Positions 37,447-46,565 of a DNA stretch of 64,000 bases are shown here, one piece after another. The notes under the pieces were generated by a model that did not search any database, had not been told where the DNA came from, and saw only the letters and a list, made by a program, of their open reading frames with translations. The DNA comes from Paraburkholderia ginsengisoli NBRC 100965. Lineage in GTDB: Bacteria; Pseudomonadota; Gammaproteobacteria; Burkholderiales; Burkholderiaceae. The translations under genes were made by a program, and so were the position numbers. The stretch is taken from assembly GCF_000739735.1 (NCBI RefSeq), contig NZ_BBJF01000005.1:682001-746000 (forward strand), read 5' to 3'. Within the stretch, counting starts at the first letter, position 1. The number at the start of each line of letters is the position of its first letter.

Positions 37447-37767
37447 TCACCCAAGAATGTCAGTCGCCTTGTGGTGCTCACCCACGCCGTCGATCAGAAT
37501 CACCGGACCGTTCGCATGCCCCAGGCGTAACGGCAGGATTCGCCGATACGCGTCCGATCCATACCAGCCGCGCGCGGCCGCGAGATCGGCAAACGCAATG
37601 GCGATCAGATCGCCATGCCACTCGCCTTCGCATACCTCGGGCCGGGCGCCGTGAACGATGAAGCGGCCACCAAACGGTTCAAGCGTTGCGTCGATCCGCT
37701 CGAGGTATTCGACGATGTCGGCGCACAGCTCGACATGATGCAAATGGGCAATCGCGTAGGCAGTCAT
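37447..37767 (-). CDS. DUF1330-like small protein
   Basis: A 106-residue protein with a dimeric alpha+beta barrel (DUF1330-like) signature: YAIAHLHHVELCADIVEYLERIDATLEPFGGRFIVHG and then IAIAFADLAAARGWYGSDAYRRILPLRLGHANGPVILIDG. Members are stand-alone and functionally uncharacterised. The start is the ATG at 37767 (MTAYAIAH) with GGAGTGCTTCC before it. It is a single gene; 37208-37446 upstream of the peptide gene and 37768-38091 before the aldo/keto reductase hold no further gene that I can support. Confidence 0.75.
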   Translation of the reverse strand: MTAYAIAHLHHVELCADIVEYLERIDATLEPFGGRFIVHGARPEVCEGEWHGDLIAIAFADLAAARGWYGSDAYRRILPLRLGHANGPVILIDGVGEHHKATDILG

Positions 37768-38091
37768 GGAAGCACTCCGTGGCATGAGATAAGTGGATCG
37801 ACGCTATGGATGCCGCTATGGTCTGCGCGAGCAGCCGTGCACGTCGATTACCCGGGAGGTAAATAGAACATTCGGCGCCAATCTGTCGACGCGTTCAAAC
37901 GCCACGGCGCCGCTCCGACCGACAGACGCTGTCGGCGGTATGGGCCTCCGGCGCATACACCGCCTCTCCAGCAACCGCCTGCTTGTTACACTGCGAACAC
38001 ACCGCCACCGCAACGCGGCCGGCACCGATGCAGTGCCGGCTCATTGAAGCGCCACGCACGTCAGTTCACAAAACACAGGAGGAGCACTTCC

Positions 38092-39087
38092 ATGACGCTT
38101 TCCAAGAGAAAATTCGGCCGTACCGGCTGGGATGTGTCGGAAATCGGTTTCGGAGCATGGGCGATCGGCGGCTCGTGGGGCGGCGTCGCCGAAGACGACG
38201 CCAAGGCCGCGCTCAACGCGGCGCTCGATAGCGGCGTAACTTTCATCGATACCGCCGACGTCTACGGCGACGGTCGGTCGGAACGGATCATCCGGGACGT
38301 GTTGCGGGAACGAGGCGGCGAGCGTCCCATCGTCGCGACCAAGCTCGGGCGCCGGCTCGACCCGCATGTGACCAGTGGCTATACGAACCGGCGTGAACTC
38401 GAAGGGTTCATCGACCGGAGCCTGTCGAATCTGGGCGTCGATACGCTGGACCTGGTGCAACTGCATTGCCCGCCGACGGAGGTCTACTACCATCCCGAGG
38501 TTTTCGACGCGATGGACGACTTCGTTGCTGCCGGCAAGATCCGCTATTACGGCGTGTCGGTCGAAAAGGTCGAGGAAGCGCTGAAGGCAATCGAGTATCC
38601 CAATGTGGTTTCGGTGCAGATCATCTACAACATGTTCCGGCAACGTCCCGCCGGGTTGTTCTTTCGGGAGGCGCAAAGGAAAAACGTCGCGGTCATTGCG
38701 CGAGTGCCGTTGGCGAGCGGCATGCTGACGGGCAAGATGTCCGCGGATTCGGTTTTCGCGTCGGACGACCATCGTGCTTTCAATCGGCATGGCGAGGCGT
38801 TCGATGTCGGCGAAACGTTCTCCGGAGTGCCTTATGACATCGCGTTGAAAGCGGTCGACGAATTGCGCGGCCTGGTCCCGGTGGACGCATCCATGGCGCA
38901 ACTGGCTCTGCGCTGGATCCTGATGGAGGAGGCTGTCTCCGTGATCATTCCCGGCAGCAAAAACGCGGCGCAAGCGGCGTCGAACGTTGCGGCTGCGAAT
39001 CTCGCGCCACTGTCCGATGAGGTCATGCAGCGCGTTCGGGATGTGTATGAACGGTATATCGCGCCGCAGGTTCATCAGCGCTGGTAG
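38092..39087 (+). CDS. aldo/keto reductase
   Basis: A 331-residue NADPH-dependent aldo/keto reductase. The catalytic tetrad is visible: Asp and Tyr in FIDTADVYGDGRSE (residues about 51-64), Lys in IVATKLG near 84 and His in LVQLHCPP near 124. The C-terminal cofactor site VIIPGSKNAAQAASNV is intact. The substrate is unknown. A strong AGGAGGAGC ribosome site lies before the ATG at 38092. It is monocistronic; the 322 bp after it (39088-39409) include an AT-rich patch and C-runs near 39380-39420 but no gene. Confidence 0.92.
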   Translation: MTLSKRKFGRTGWDVSEIGFGAWAIGGSWGGVAEDDAKAALNAALDSGVTFIDTADVYGDGRSERIIRDVLRERGGERPIVATKLGRRLDPHVTSGYTNRRELEGFIDRSLSNLGVDTLDLVQLHCPPTEVYYHPEVFDAMDDFVAAGKIRYYGVSVEKVEEALKAIEYPNVVSVQIIYNMFRQRPAGLFFREAQRKNVAVIARVPLASGMLTGKMSADSVFASDDHRAFNRHGEAFDVGETFSGVPYDIALKAVDELRGLVPVDASMAQLALRWILMEEAVSVIIPGSKNAAQAASNVAAANLAPLSDEVMQRVRDVYERYIAPQVHQRW

Positions 39088-39409
39088 AGAGTCCCGGATC
39101 TGGTGGAAGGACGCCGTCGAGAAGTTGTAGGTGAGACTTTTGCGGTCGTCTGCTGGGGGTGTCTGCTGTTTGCTGTTTGCCGTGTGACGGCCGGAGGTCG
39201 GCGCCGACCGAGCCAGCGCAACATCCCGGGATGGATATGGGCTATTGCGGGTCGGGCGCTGACGCAGCTTTCTTTTCGTGACATGTATCCGGGTTCCGTT
39301 AGCGGACATTACAACGTAGCCGCTACATCGCAATTGTTGATAATTTATCTTATGTCAAATCACATATGCCCACCAAATCCCCAAGCCATCCCCACCCACG
39401 CCCCCCCAA

Positions 39410-40129
39410 TCACCCCCCAACCCGATTCCCCACCATCCCCGGCAACTTAAGAATCAACTCCGCCGAATGCCAGAGATGCCGCTTCATCGCTTCGTAAGCC
39501 GCGTCGGGATCGCCGGCAAGAATCGCGGCGGCTATATCCTCGTGCTCGGCCAGTGAATTGCCGATCAGCTGCTCGACGCCAATTGTCTGTCGCAGCTGAA
39601 TCATGAACGCGGGCAACTGATATTTATCGATCAGTTCGCCCAGTTGCGGATTGCCGCACACGCGCACGATCTCCTGATGGAACGCGCGATTATCCTTGAT
39701 GAACTCCTGAAACACGGGTCGCACGGCATGCACGCGTCCCTGATCCAGCACCGCGATGAAGCGCTCGCGATTGCCGTCCAGATTGATTCGCGTAGCGGCC
39801 AGCCGCGCCGAAAATCCTTCGAGTGCTTCGCGGATCTCAAACACTTTCATGACCTCGTCGCGCGACAGCTTGCGCACGATCGCGCCGCGATTCGGTACGA
39901 GTTCGACCAGCCCGTCCGCCTCGAGACGGCGAAACGCCTCGCGCAATGAGCCTCGGCTCACACCGGTGAGTTCGACGATGTCGCGTGAAATGAGCCGCTG
40001 ACCCGGCGCAAAGCGGCCCTCCAGAATCTGGCTTCGCAGATCGGCTGCCACGCGCTCCACCGTCTCGCCCGAGCGCCCGCCCGCTTCCGCCACCGTATCC
40101 ATGTCCGTGCTTTTATAAGGGAAGTCCAT
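39410..40129 (-). CDS. GntR/FCD regulator 1 of the lyase locus
   Basis: A 239-residue GntR-family regulator with an N-terminal winged helix (RSQILEGRFAPGQRLISRDIVELTGVSRGSLREAFRRLEADGLVELVPNRGAIVRKLS) and a C-terminal all-helical FCD effector domain. The FCD metal ligands appear as NRAFHQEIVRVCGN and later HEDIAAAILAGD and KRHLWHS. It is strongly similar to the regulator at 44633-45346, mainly in the DNA-binding part. The ATG at 40129 has TAGGAGAATGCGCG before it. It sits downstream of the lyase gene on the same strand, so it is probably local. Confidence 0.92.
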   Translation of the reverse strand: MDFPYKSTDMDTVAEAGGRSGETVERVAADLRSQILEGRFAPGQRLISRDIVELTGVSRGSLREAFRRLEADGLVELVPNRGAIVRKLSRDEVMKVFEIREALEGFSARLAATRINLDGNRERFIAVLDQGRVHAVRPVFQEFIKDNRAFHQEIVRVCGNPQLGELIDKYQLPAFMIQLRQTIGVEQLIGNSLAEHEDIAAAILAGDPDAAYEAMKRHLWHSAELILKLPGMVGNRVGG

Positions 40130-40213
40130 CGCGCATTCTCCTATAAAGCACGTCGACGCGGCTAATCCGGCCGACGAACTCACAGCCGGGTTGGCCGGAC
40201 CGCCCCGTCTCGA

Positions 40214-41086
40214 TCAATCCGCGTGTGCCTTGTCGAAATCCCACACCGCCTGGAATCCCATCAGTTCGCACATGTCCTTGAACGGCATCATCTCGCCTTC
40301 GACGCCCGTGGTGCCTTTCAATGCCTTGATTTCTCCATAGGCCTTTTCCAACGCACGCGCGACGCTGAGAAATCCCGCCGACGGATAAATCGCCAGCGCA
40401 AAGCCGAGCCGTTGCAACTCGGCCGGCGTCAGTTGCGGCGTCCTGCCTCCCTCGACGATGTTGACGAGCAGCGGCAGATCGAACGATTTGCCGATCTTCT
40501 CCAATTCCTCCACGCTTTCCGGCGACTCGATGAACACCACGTCCGCGCCCGCCTTCGCATACGCCTCGCCGCGCCGCAGCGCTTCGTCGAGACCGAGCGT
40601 CGTGCGCGCATCCGTGCGCGCGATGATCTGAAAGTCCTTGTCCTCGCGAGCTTCGCTGGCCACCCTGATTTTCTTCACCATGTCTTCAAGCGGAATCACG
40701 CGACGCCCCGGCGTATGCCCGCATTTCTTCGGAAATTCCTGATCTTCCAGCTGGATGCCGGCCGCGCCCGCACGCTCGTAGCCGCGAATCGTATGCGCGA
40801 CGTTCAGCAGGCCGCCGTAGCCGGTGTCCGCGTCGCAGACGAGCGGCGTCTGCGCGGCGGCGCAAAACGCGCTGACGCGGTTGAGCATGTCGGTGTAAGT
40901 CGCGAGGCCGGCGTCCGGCTCGCCGAGATACGACGCGACCGTGCCGAAACCCGTCATGTACAGACAGTCGAACTTCATGGTGTCGGCAAGACGCACTGAG
41001 ATCATGTCGAATACGCCGGGGGCGACGACGATCTCGCCTGAAGCGAGCCGGGCTTTGAGCGCTTTTCTGCGGGAATTGGCGGTCAT
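40214..41086 (-). CDS. PEP-mutase/isocitrate-lyase family C-C lyase
   Basis: A 290-residue member of the isocitrate lyase/PEP mutase superfamily. Metal-binding LVCDADTGYGG near residues 82-92, QLEDQEFPKKCGH with Cys122 as the probable acid/base, and ARTDART near 147-153 are all present, indicating a lyase rather than a mutase. Known members cleave 2-methylisocitrate, 2,3-dimethylmalate, oxaloacetate or citramalate-like acids to pyruvate or succinate plus a second acid. The gene is next to an MFS carrier and an aconitase-type hydratase pair, not to methylcitrate-cycle genes. A 2,3-dimethylmalate/citramalate-type lyase is therefore my preferred reading. Confidence 0.85.
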   Translation of the reverse strand: MTANSRRKALKARLASGEIVVAPGVFDMISVRLADTMKFDCLYMTGFGTVASYLGEPDAGLATYTDMLNRVSAFCAAAQTPLVCDADTGYGGLLNVAHTIRGYERAGAAGIQLEDQEFPKKCGHTPGRRVIPLEDMVKKIRVASEAREDKDFQIIARTDARTTLGLDEALRRGEAYAKAGADVVFIESPESVEELEKIGKSFDLPLLVNIVEGGRTPQLTPAELQRLGFALAIYPSAGFLSVARALEKAYGEIKALKGTTGVEGEMMPFKDMCELMGFQAVWDFDKAHAD

Positions 41087-41114
41087 GAGCAGTTACCTTT
41101 GAATGTGGATGAAG

Positions 41115-42500
41115 TCAGTTGCCGGGAATATCGGCGACGGAATGAGGAACGGAGGGATCGTCGGGAACGACGGCGATTTCTTCGAGCGAGCGGCGGTTCG
41201 TTTCGACGCCGAACGCGGCCAGCACCACCGCCATCAGGACCAGTGCGCCGATGATCATCGACAGCACGTTCTTGATGCCGCCGGTTGCATACATCAGCAC
41301 GACGATCTGCGGCGCGACGATCCCTGACAATCGGCCCGCGCATCCGGCAATGCCGTTGGCGCGCATGCGGTTTTCCGTAGCGAACAGTTCGGGGATATAC
41401 GTCGCGATGCCGAGCGCGACCATCAGATACGTCAGCGTGAACAGGATGAAGCCGAGCAACGTGGACATTTCCACGCTGGTCGAATTGCCATATAGCCAAC
41501 CGACGACCGCCGCCAGCAGTCCGATGCCGATCAACCCGTTCTTGCGGCCGACCCGATCCGCGATCAGCACGCCCACCAGCGCGCCGGCGGGTCCGCCCAG
41601 CGCCATCAACGTCGAATACCCGAGCGACGACGCCATGCCGTGTCCCTGCTTCATCAGGAAAGTCGGCACCCAAACGATGAAGCCGTAGATCACCACGTTG
41701 ACCGCGATCTGCACCACCACGGCGAGCAGCGTGCGTCGCAACAGCGGTGGTCGAAACAGGCTGCCTAGCGTCGTGGTCATGATCTTCACGCGCGCCGTTT
41801 CGACGATCGGCGGCAACGGTTGTCGTTGCGCGGTCTCCGCTTCGATCCCGGACAGGATCGCTTCGGCCTCGTCGAAGCGCCCTTTCGATTCGAGCCAGCG
41901 CGGCGATTCGGGCATCTTCTTACGCAGCACCCAAACGCCGAGCGCGCCGACGCCGACGATCGCAAACATCGCGCGCCAGCCAATCGACGGAATGATCAGA
42001 TAGCCGAGGAAGGTCGAAAAGAACAGCGCCGAATTCGTGATCAACGACAGATACGCGGACCATTTGCCGCGCACGCCCGGCGGAATGAATTCGCCGATCG
42101 ACCCATAGCCGACCACGATTTCCGCACCCAGTCCGAGCCCCATGAAAAAGCGACACACGATGAGCCAGTTCATGCTCGGCGCAAGCGATCCGGCGATCGA
42201 CGCGAGTCCAAAGATCATCAGGTTGAACTGGTAGGTAAACTTGCGGCCTTTGGCGTCGCCGAGAATGCCGGCCGTGAACGCGCCGATCAACATGCCGACA
42301 AAGGTCGACGAAAGAAACGCCGCGTTCAACTGCATGTTCGACCAGCCGCTGCGTGCGAGCGCGCCCAACACGCCGCCGGCCAGATAGATATCGAAGGAGT
42401 CGAGAAACATGCCCGCGCCGATCAGCCACAGGATGCGCCGATGAAACTGCGAGGTGGGCAATCGGTCGAGTCGTGCGCCTGCGTGTACCGTCGTCTGCAT
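41115..42500 (-). CDS. MFS transporter, organic acid type
   Basis: A 461-residue major facilitator with about 12 membrane helices. It begins RRILWLIGAGMFLDSFDIYLAGGVLGAL, a signature of the aromatic-acid/sugar-acid-type carriers. It has the loop motifs GILGDAKGRKF (between helices 2 and 3) and IADRVGRKN (between 8 and 9), and a cytoplasmic PESPRWLESKGRFDEAEA segment after helix 6. I start it at the ATG at 42500; the frame is open upstream into the leuD-like gene's region. It is the second gene after the LeuC/LeuD-like pair and probably imports the substrate acid. Confidence 0.88.
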   Translation of the reverse strand: MQTTVHAGARLDRLPTSQFHRRILWLIGAGMFLDSFDIYLAGGVLGALARSGWSNMQLNAAFLSSTFVGMLIGAFTAGILGDAKGRKFTYQFNLMIFGLASIAGSLAPSMNWLIVCRFFMGLGLGAEIVVGYGSIGEFIPPGVRGKWSAYLSLITNSALFFSTFLGYLIIPSIGWRAMFAIVGVGALGVWVLRKKMPESPRWLESKGRFDEAEAILSGIEAETAQRQPLPPIVETARVKIMTTTLGSLFRPPLLRRTLLAVVVQIAVNVVIYGFIVWVPTFLMKQGHGMASSLGYSTLMALGGPAGALVGVLIADRVGRKNGLIGIGLLAAVVGWLYGNSTSVEMSTLLGFILFTLTYLMVALGIATYIPELFATENRMRANGIAGCAGRLSGIVAPQIVVLMYATGGIKNVLSMIIGALVLMAVVLAAFGVETNRRSLEEIAVVPDDPSVPHSVADIPGN

Positions 42501-42522
42501 GGTCGAACTCCAATGTTGATCC

Positions 42523-43134
42523 CTATTTGCGCGTGTAGACCCACGGACGCTTCGACGCGTCGTCGCGTTGAAATGCCAGGATGCGCGCGTTGTGCCTGAG
42601 CGTCTGATCGATTTCGTCGATACCTTCGAGTAGCGCGTCGCGCCGCTCGTCGGGGAAATCGAACGCAATGGGCGGCTCGCCGGGTGCAGCGACGGTCCGC
42701 GTATGCAGATCGACCCGCAGCGCTTCCCCACGACTCGCGGCAGGAATCAGCGACGCGATTTGTGCCGCGCTCAAACGAACCGGCAGCAAGCCGTTTTGCA
42801 GACAATTGGCGTAGAAAATATCGCCGAAACTTTGCGCGATCACGCAGCGTATGCCGAACTCCTCCAGCGCCCACACGGCCATCTCACGCGAACTCCCGCA
42901 GCCGAAATTGCTACCCGACAACACGATCCGCGCGTCACGGAACGGCGGCTGGTTCAGAATGAACGACGGGTTCTCGGCGCCATTGGCGTCGTAGCGCAGC
43001 ATCTCGAACGCCCACGGTTTGAACTGCCCGCGTCTAAGCTGCGCGATGCGTTCGACACGCACGATCATGTCCGTATCGACGTTGTCGCGCGTGAGCGGCG
43101 CGGCGATGCCCTCGCAAACGGTAAAGGCCTTCAT
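42523..43134 (-). CDS. LeuD-like small subunit of an aconitase-family hydratase
   Basis: A 203-residue swivel-domain subunit: PLTRDNVDTDMIVRVERIAQL near the N-terminus, NFGCGSSREMAVWALEEFGIRCVIAQSFGDIFYANCLQNGLLPVRL near residues 77-121. It pairs with the large subunit upstream (4-bp ATGA overlap) to form a 4Fe-4S (iso)homoaconitase/isopropylmalate-isomerase-type enzyme. No leuA or leuB is nearby, so a leucine role is unlikely. Next to a malate-type lyase it more likely hydrates a maleate or citraconate analogue. Confidence 0.88.
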   Translation of the reverse strand: MKAFTVCEGIAAPLTRDNVDTDMIVRVERIAQLRRGQFKPWAFEMLRYDANGAENPSFILNQPPFRDARIVLSGSNFGCGSSREMAVWALEEFGIRCVIAQSFGDIFYANCLQNGLLPVRLSAAQIASLIPAASRGEALRVDLHTRTVAAPGEPPIAFDFPDERRDALLEGIDEIDQTLRHNARILAFQRDDASKRPWVYTRK

Positions 43135-44537
43135 GCGGCACGCTCCGTCGACGGCATCGCGATGCGCCCGGCGATGGCGCTCGCGGCCGCCACGCTGGGA
43201 CTCGCCAGATGCGTGAGCGCCCCCGGCCCCTGACGGCCGACGAAGTTGCGGTTCGACGTCGAGACGCAGCGCTCTCCCCGGCCGACCAGATCGCCGTTCG
43301 CGCCGACGCACATCGAACAGCCCGGCTCGCGCCACTCGAAGCCGGCATCGATGAAAATATGATCCAGCCCTTCCCGCTCGGCGTGACGTTTGACGTCGAT
43401 CGAACCCGGCACCACCCACGCCTGCACGTGCGGCGCAACGTGATGTCCCTTGACGATCGACGCCGCGTTGCGCAGATCGCTCAGCCGGCTGTTCGTGCAT
43501 GAGCCGATAAAGACGCGGTCGATCGAGGTTTCGTCGAGCCGGTCGCCCGCTTGCAATTGCATATACGACAGCGCTTTTTCGAGCGTTTCCCGGCGTGTCG
43601 GATCGGGCTCGTCGGCCGGATCGGGAATGCGTCCGTCGATCGCCATCACCTGTTCGGGGCTCGTGCCCCACGTCACTTGCGGGCGAATCAGCGTGGCGTC
43701 GATCGTGATCTCGCGGTCGGACGCGGCGTCGGCGTCGCTCGCCAGTGAGCGCCAGTGGTCGAGCGCCCGTTCGAGCGTCGCGCCTTCGGGCGAGTACTCG
43801 CGTCCCGCGACATAGGCGAACGTCACGTCGTCCGGCGCGATCATGCCGATCTTCGCGCCGAGTTCGATCGACAGATTGCAGAGCGTCAGGCGCCCTTCCA
43901 TGTCCAATGCCTCGATCGCGGGGCCGGTGTACTCCACCGCATAGCCGGTTGCCGCCGAGGTGCCGAGCACGCCGATCAGATACAGGATCATGTCTTTCGC
44001 TTCCACGCCCGGCCGCGTCTGTCCGTCAAAGCGCACCCGCATCGTTCGGGGCCGCTTCTGACGGATCGTCTGCGTGGCGAGCACATGCACCTGCTCCGAC
44101 GAGCCGATGCCGAATGCGATCGCGCCGAGCGCGCCGTGCGTGCAGGTGTGACTATCCGCGCAGACCAGCAGCAGGCCCGGCAACGTCAGCCCGAGTTCGG
44201 GGCCGATTACGTGGACGATGCCCTGGCGGCCGTCGTCGATATCGAAGCGGTCGATTCCGAGGCGTGTCGTCTGTTCGCGCAAGGTGTCGATGGCGATCGT
44301 GCTCCATCCGGCGTCGCCCGCCGTGCGGCCCGGACGCGTGGAGATCACGTGATCGACCGTGGCGAACGTCAGCGAAGGATCGTGGACGGTGGCGCCGCGC
44401 GCCTCCAAAGCGCGAACCGCCGCCACGCTCGTGAGCTCGTGCATCAGATGCCGGTCCACGTGCAGCAGGCTCTCCCCTCCCGGCAACTCAGTGATCACAT
44501 GCTGGTTCCAGATTTTGTCGAAGAGGGTTGTTCCCAT
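43131..44537 (-). CDS. LeuC-like large subunit of an aconitase-family hydratase
   Basis: A 468-residue 4Fe-4S subunit. It has VCADSHTCTHGALGAIAFGIGSSE near residues 125-148, FIGSCTNSRLSDLRNA near 345-360 and GCSMCVGAN near 408-416, giving the three cluster cysteines. The usual size for LeuC is 465-475. The N-terminus GTTLFDKIWNQHVI is of the LeuC type. With the small subunit it forms a two-chain hydro-lyase, as in isopropylmalate isomerase, citraconase or dimethylmaleate hydratase. It is the first gene of the minus-strand catabolic set after the second GntR gene. Confidence 0.88.
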   Translation of the reverse strand: MGTTLFDKIWNQHVITELPGGESLLHVDRHLMHELTSVAAVRALEARGATVHDPSLTFATVDHVISTRPGRTAGDAGWSTIAIDTLREQTTRLGIDRFDIDDGRQGIVHVIGPELGLTLPGLLLVCADSHTCTHGALGAIAFGIGSSEQVHVLATQTIRQKRPRTMRVRFDGQTRPGVEAKDMILYLIGVLGTSAATGYAVEYTGPAIEALDMEGRLTLCNLSIELGAKIGMIAPDDVTFAYVAGREYSPEGATLERALDHWRSLASDADAASDREITIDATLIRPQVTWGTSPEQVMAIDGRIPDPADEPDPTRRETLEKALSYMQLQAGDRLDETSIDRVFIGSCTNSRLSDLRNAASIVKGHHVAPHVQAWVVPGSIDVKRHAEREGLDHIFIDAGFEWREPGCSMCVGANGDLVGRGERCVSTSNRNFVGRQGPGALTHLASPSVAAASAIAGRIAMPSTERAA

Positions 44538-44632
44538 GTCTGCCTCGTGGTCGTGATAGGTGACAAGCCGATTTGCACCGAACCGCCAACGCTTGCGCCG
44601 CGTTGCCGCTCCGCTGGAACACGTCGGTGCAG

Positions 44633-45346
44633 CTAACGCGGCATCTTGATCAGTTCGTCGGCCGAGTGCCGCAGATGGTTGCGCATCGCTTGCGCCGCCC
44701 GCTCGGGGTCGCCCGCGAGGATGCCGCTCGCGATCAGTTCATGTTCGGCGAGCGAGTTGCGCACTATCTGGTCCACGCCGATGCGTTCGCGCAACTGCAG
44801 CATGAAGATCGGCAACTGATACTTGTCGATCAGTTCGCTTAACTGAGGGTTCTCGCAGATGTCGACGATGATCCGATGGAATTGGCGGTTGTCGACGATG
44901 AACGCCGGAAAATCCGGCGCCGTGAAATGCCGCCGCCCCCGCTCGACGATCTCGGTGAAGCGCGCCCGGTTGTCGCCGTGATCGATCAGCTCCGCGGCGC
45001 GCCGTGCCGCGTAGCCCTCCAGCGCTTCGCGAATCTGGTAGACCTGCGCGATTTCGTCATTCGACAAACGGCGCACGGTCGCGCCGCGATTCGGAATCAG
45101 ATCGACGAGGCCGTCGGCCGCGAGCCGTCGAAACGCTTCACGCAGCGGGCCGCGGCTGATGCCGATCTGTTCCACCAGATCGCGCGCGATCAGACGCTGG
45201 CCGGGCACGAGGCGCCCTTCGACGATCTGCTGCCGGATCAGCGCGGCGGTTCGATCGACGGTTTCGCCGGTGCGCAGCGCTGGTTCGAGCACCGCTTGCA
45301 ACGCGCGGTCGGAGTGCTCGACGGTCTCGTCATTCGTAGTCGACAT
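44633..45346 (-). CDS. GntR/FCD regulator 2 of the lyase locus
   Basis: A 237-residue GntR/FCD regulator, paralogous to the one at 39410-40129. Shared blocks include PGQRLIxRD, SRGxLREAFRRLxADGLV, PNRGAxVRxLS and ELIDKYQLPxFMxQLRxxIGV. It has the FCD ligands NRQFHRIIVDICEN and HELIASGILAGD. It is transcribed towards the leuC-like gene, 95 bp away, and divergently from the ABC importer gene. It is the probable local repressor acting in the 45347-45575 region. Confidence 0.92.
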   Translation of the reverse strand: MSTTNDETVEHSDRALQAVLEPALRTGETVDRTAALIRQQIVEGRLVPGQRLIARDLVEQIGISRGPLREAFRRLAADGLVDLIPNRGATVRRLSNDEIAQVYQIREALEGYAARRAAELIDHGDNRARFTEIVERGRRHFTAPDFPAFIVDNRQFHRIIVDICENPQLSELIDKYQLPIFMLQLRERIGVDQIVRNSLAEHELIASGILAGDPERAAQAMRNHLRHSADELIKMPR

Positions 45347-45396
45347 GGTTCAGGAGAGATGGGCAAATAGCCGTTGCACCTAGTATTGGCTAAAAC

Positions 45397-45549
45397 TGTA
45401 GGACAAAACCAGAAGCTTTTTGCTTTTGACGCGTCAGGAATACCCTTAGCCCACCCGTATAGGACCGGTACGCAAAGGGATTCGCGTAAACATCCATAGC
45501 GCCGCATCACAGGGTGTCCTAAAAAGTATCCTACACTTTGTGCATACAA
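45397..45549. promoter_or_regulatory. operator-like repeats between the two arms of the lyase locus
   Basis: The 229-bp divergent gap holds TGTAGGACA (45397-45405), TGTCCTA (45515-45521) and TATCCTACA (45527-45535). The last two are T-x-TCCTA repeats 12 bp apart; the first is the same core inverted. TTGT-GCAT-ACAA (45538-45549) resembles the TNGT-N-ACNA pattern of FadR-type GntR regulators and lies 27 bp before the importer gene. Which repeat belongs to which regulator is not decidable by eye. Confidence 0.45.
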
Positions 45550-45575
45550 TCAAAACGGTGTTCTGGAGACAACTG

Positions 45576-46556
45576 ATGAAGGGTATCTACCGATTCGCGC
45601 GGCTGGCGGTGCTCTCCCCGTTTCTGGCGGCAAGCGTCGCGACCAGTCAGGCGGCCACGCTGACCGTCACTCACTGGATCGATGGCATGTACGGGGTGCC
45701 TTTCGCGGTAGCGCTCGACAAGGGCTACTTCAAACAGAATGGTGTCGACGTCACCGGCTTCATCACATCGGAAGGCGGCGGCACCTCCGTGCGCAACGCC
45801 ATGGCCTCCGAGATACCTTATGGCGAAGTCGCGTTGCCGGCCGCGATTGCCGCGATCAGGCAGGGTTTGCCGATCACCATCGTTCATAGCGGCGTGCAAA
45901 GCGTCGCCGATCTGCTATGGGTCCAGCTCAAGGACTCGAACGTCAACGGCATCGCGCAGATGAAGGGCAAGACCATCGGCTACAGCAGTCCGAAGTCGAT
46001 GACCGAGATGATCACGATCGTCGGCCTTGAGCGCGCGGGGCTTACCGGCCAGGTGCAACGCAAGCCGGTCGGCGCCTCGGGCACGATGATGATCGCGTTG
46101 CAGCAGCATGCCGTCGACGTCGCGTACATGACCGAGCCTGCCTACAGTCAACGCAAGGACCAGTTGAAGATCGCGTTCCGTTCGACCGATATCGTGCCCG
46201 CTGAGACGCAGACGGTCGGCGTGGTGCGCACCGATTATCTGAAGGCTCATCCGGAGATCGTCAAAGGCATCATCGAGGCACGCAGAAAAGGCGTCGAGTA
46301 CATCGTCGCGCATCGCGAAGAGTCCGCGCAGATTCTCGCGAAGGCCTACAAGATCGACCCGGCGGTGGCGAAGTCGGCGATCGACAACTGCCTCGATACC
46401 GACCCGCACTACTGGAGCACCGGCCGCTTCAACTACGCGAGCATGGACGAAGTCGCGAAAGGCCTCGTGTTGATCAAGGCCGTCGAACCGGGTCCGTTCG
46501 ACTGGCATACGGTCGTCAACGAATCCATGCTGCCGGCGAGCGAACGCTCCAAGTGA
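45576..46556 (+). CDS. NitT/TauT-type ABC transporter substrate-binding protein
   Basis: A 326-residue exported binding protein (signal peptide to about residue 27, ATSQAA). The NMT1/SsuA-like fold is visible in THWIDGMYGVPFAVALDKGYFKQNGVDVTGF, GGGTSVRNAMASEIPYGEVALPAAIAAIRQGLPI and KGKTIGYSSPKSMTEMITIVGLERAG. Related proteins bind taurine, sulfonates, pyrimidine precursors, nitrate or aromatic acids; the ligand is not predictable. The start at 45576 follows CTGGAGACAACTG; the frame's earlier ATG at 45540 overlaps an operator-like repeat and is rejected. Confidence 0.88.
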   Translation: MKGIYRFARLAVLSPFLAASVATSQAATLTVTHWIDGMYGVPFAVALDKGYFKQNGVDVTGFITSEGGGTSVRNAMASEIPYGEVALPAAIAAIRQGLPITIVHSGVQSVADLLWVQLKDSNVNGIAQMKGKTIGYSSPKSMTEMITIVGLERAGLTGQVQRKPVGASGTMMIALQQHAVDVAYMTEPAYSQRKDQLKIAFRSTDIVPAETQTVGVVRTDYLKAHPEIVKGIIEARRKGVEYIVAHREESAQILAKAYKIDPAVAKSAIDNCLDTDPHYWSTGRFNYASMDEVAKGLVLIKAVEPGPFDWHTVVNESMLPASERSK

Positions 46557-46565
46557 GGTTGACTG

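Noticed and set aside
37260..37481. 73-codon minus-strand frame upstream of the GG-type peptide
   Set aside because: There is no ribosome site or recognisable motif, and it overlaps the 3' end of the DUF1330 gene.
40214..41086. 2-methylisocitrate lyase (prpB)
   Set aside because: The motifs fit the superfamily, but prpC/acnD/prpF-type partners are absent, so the methylcitrate cycle is not supported.
42523..44537. Leucine biosynthesis (leuCD)
   Set aside because: No leuA/leuB is adjacent, and GntR control, a lyase and importers point to catabolism; kept as LeuC/LeuD-like only.
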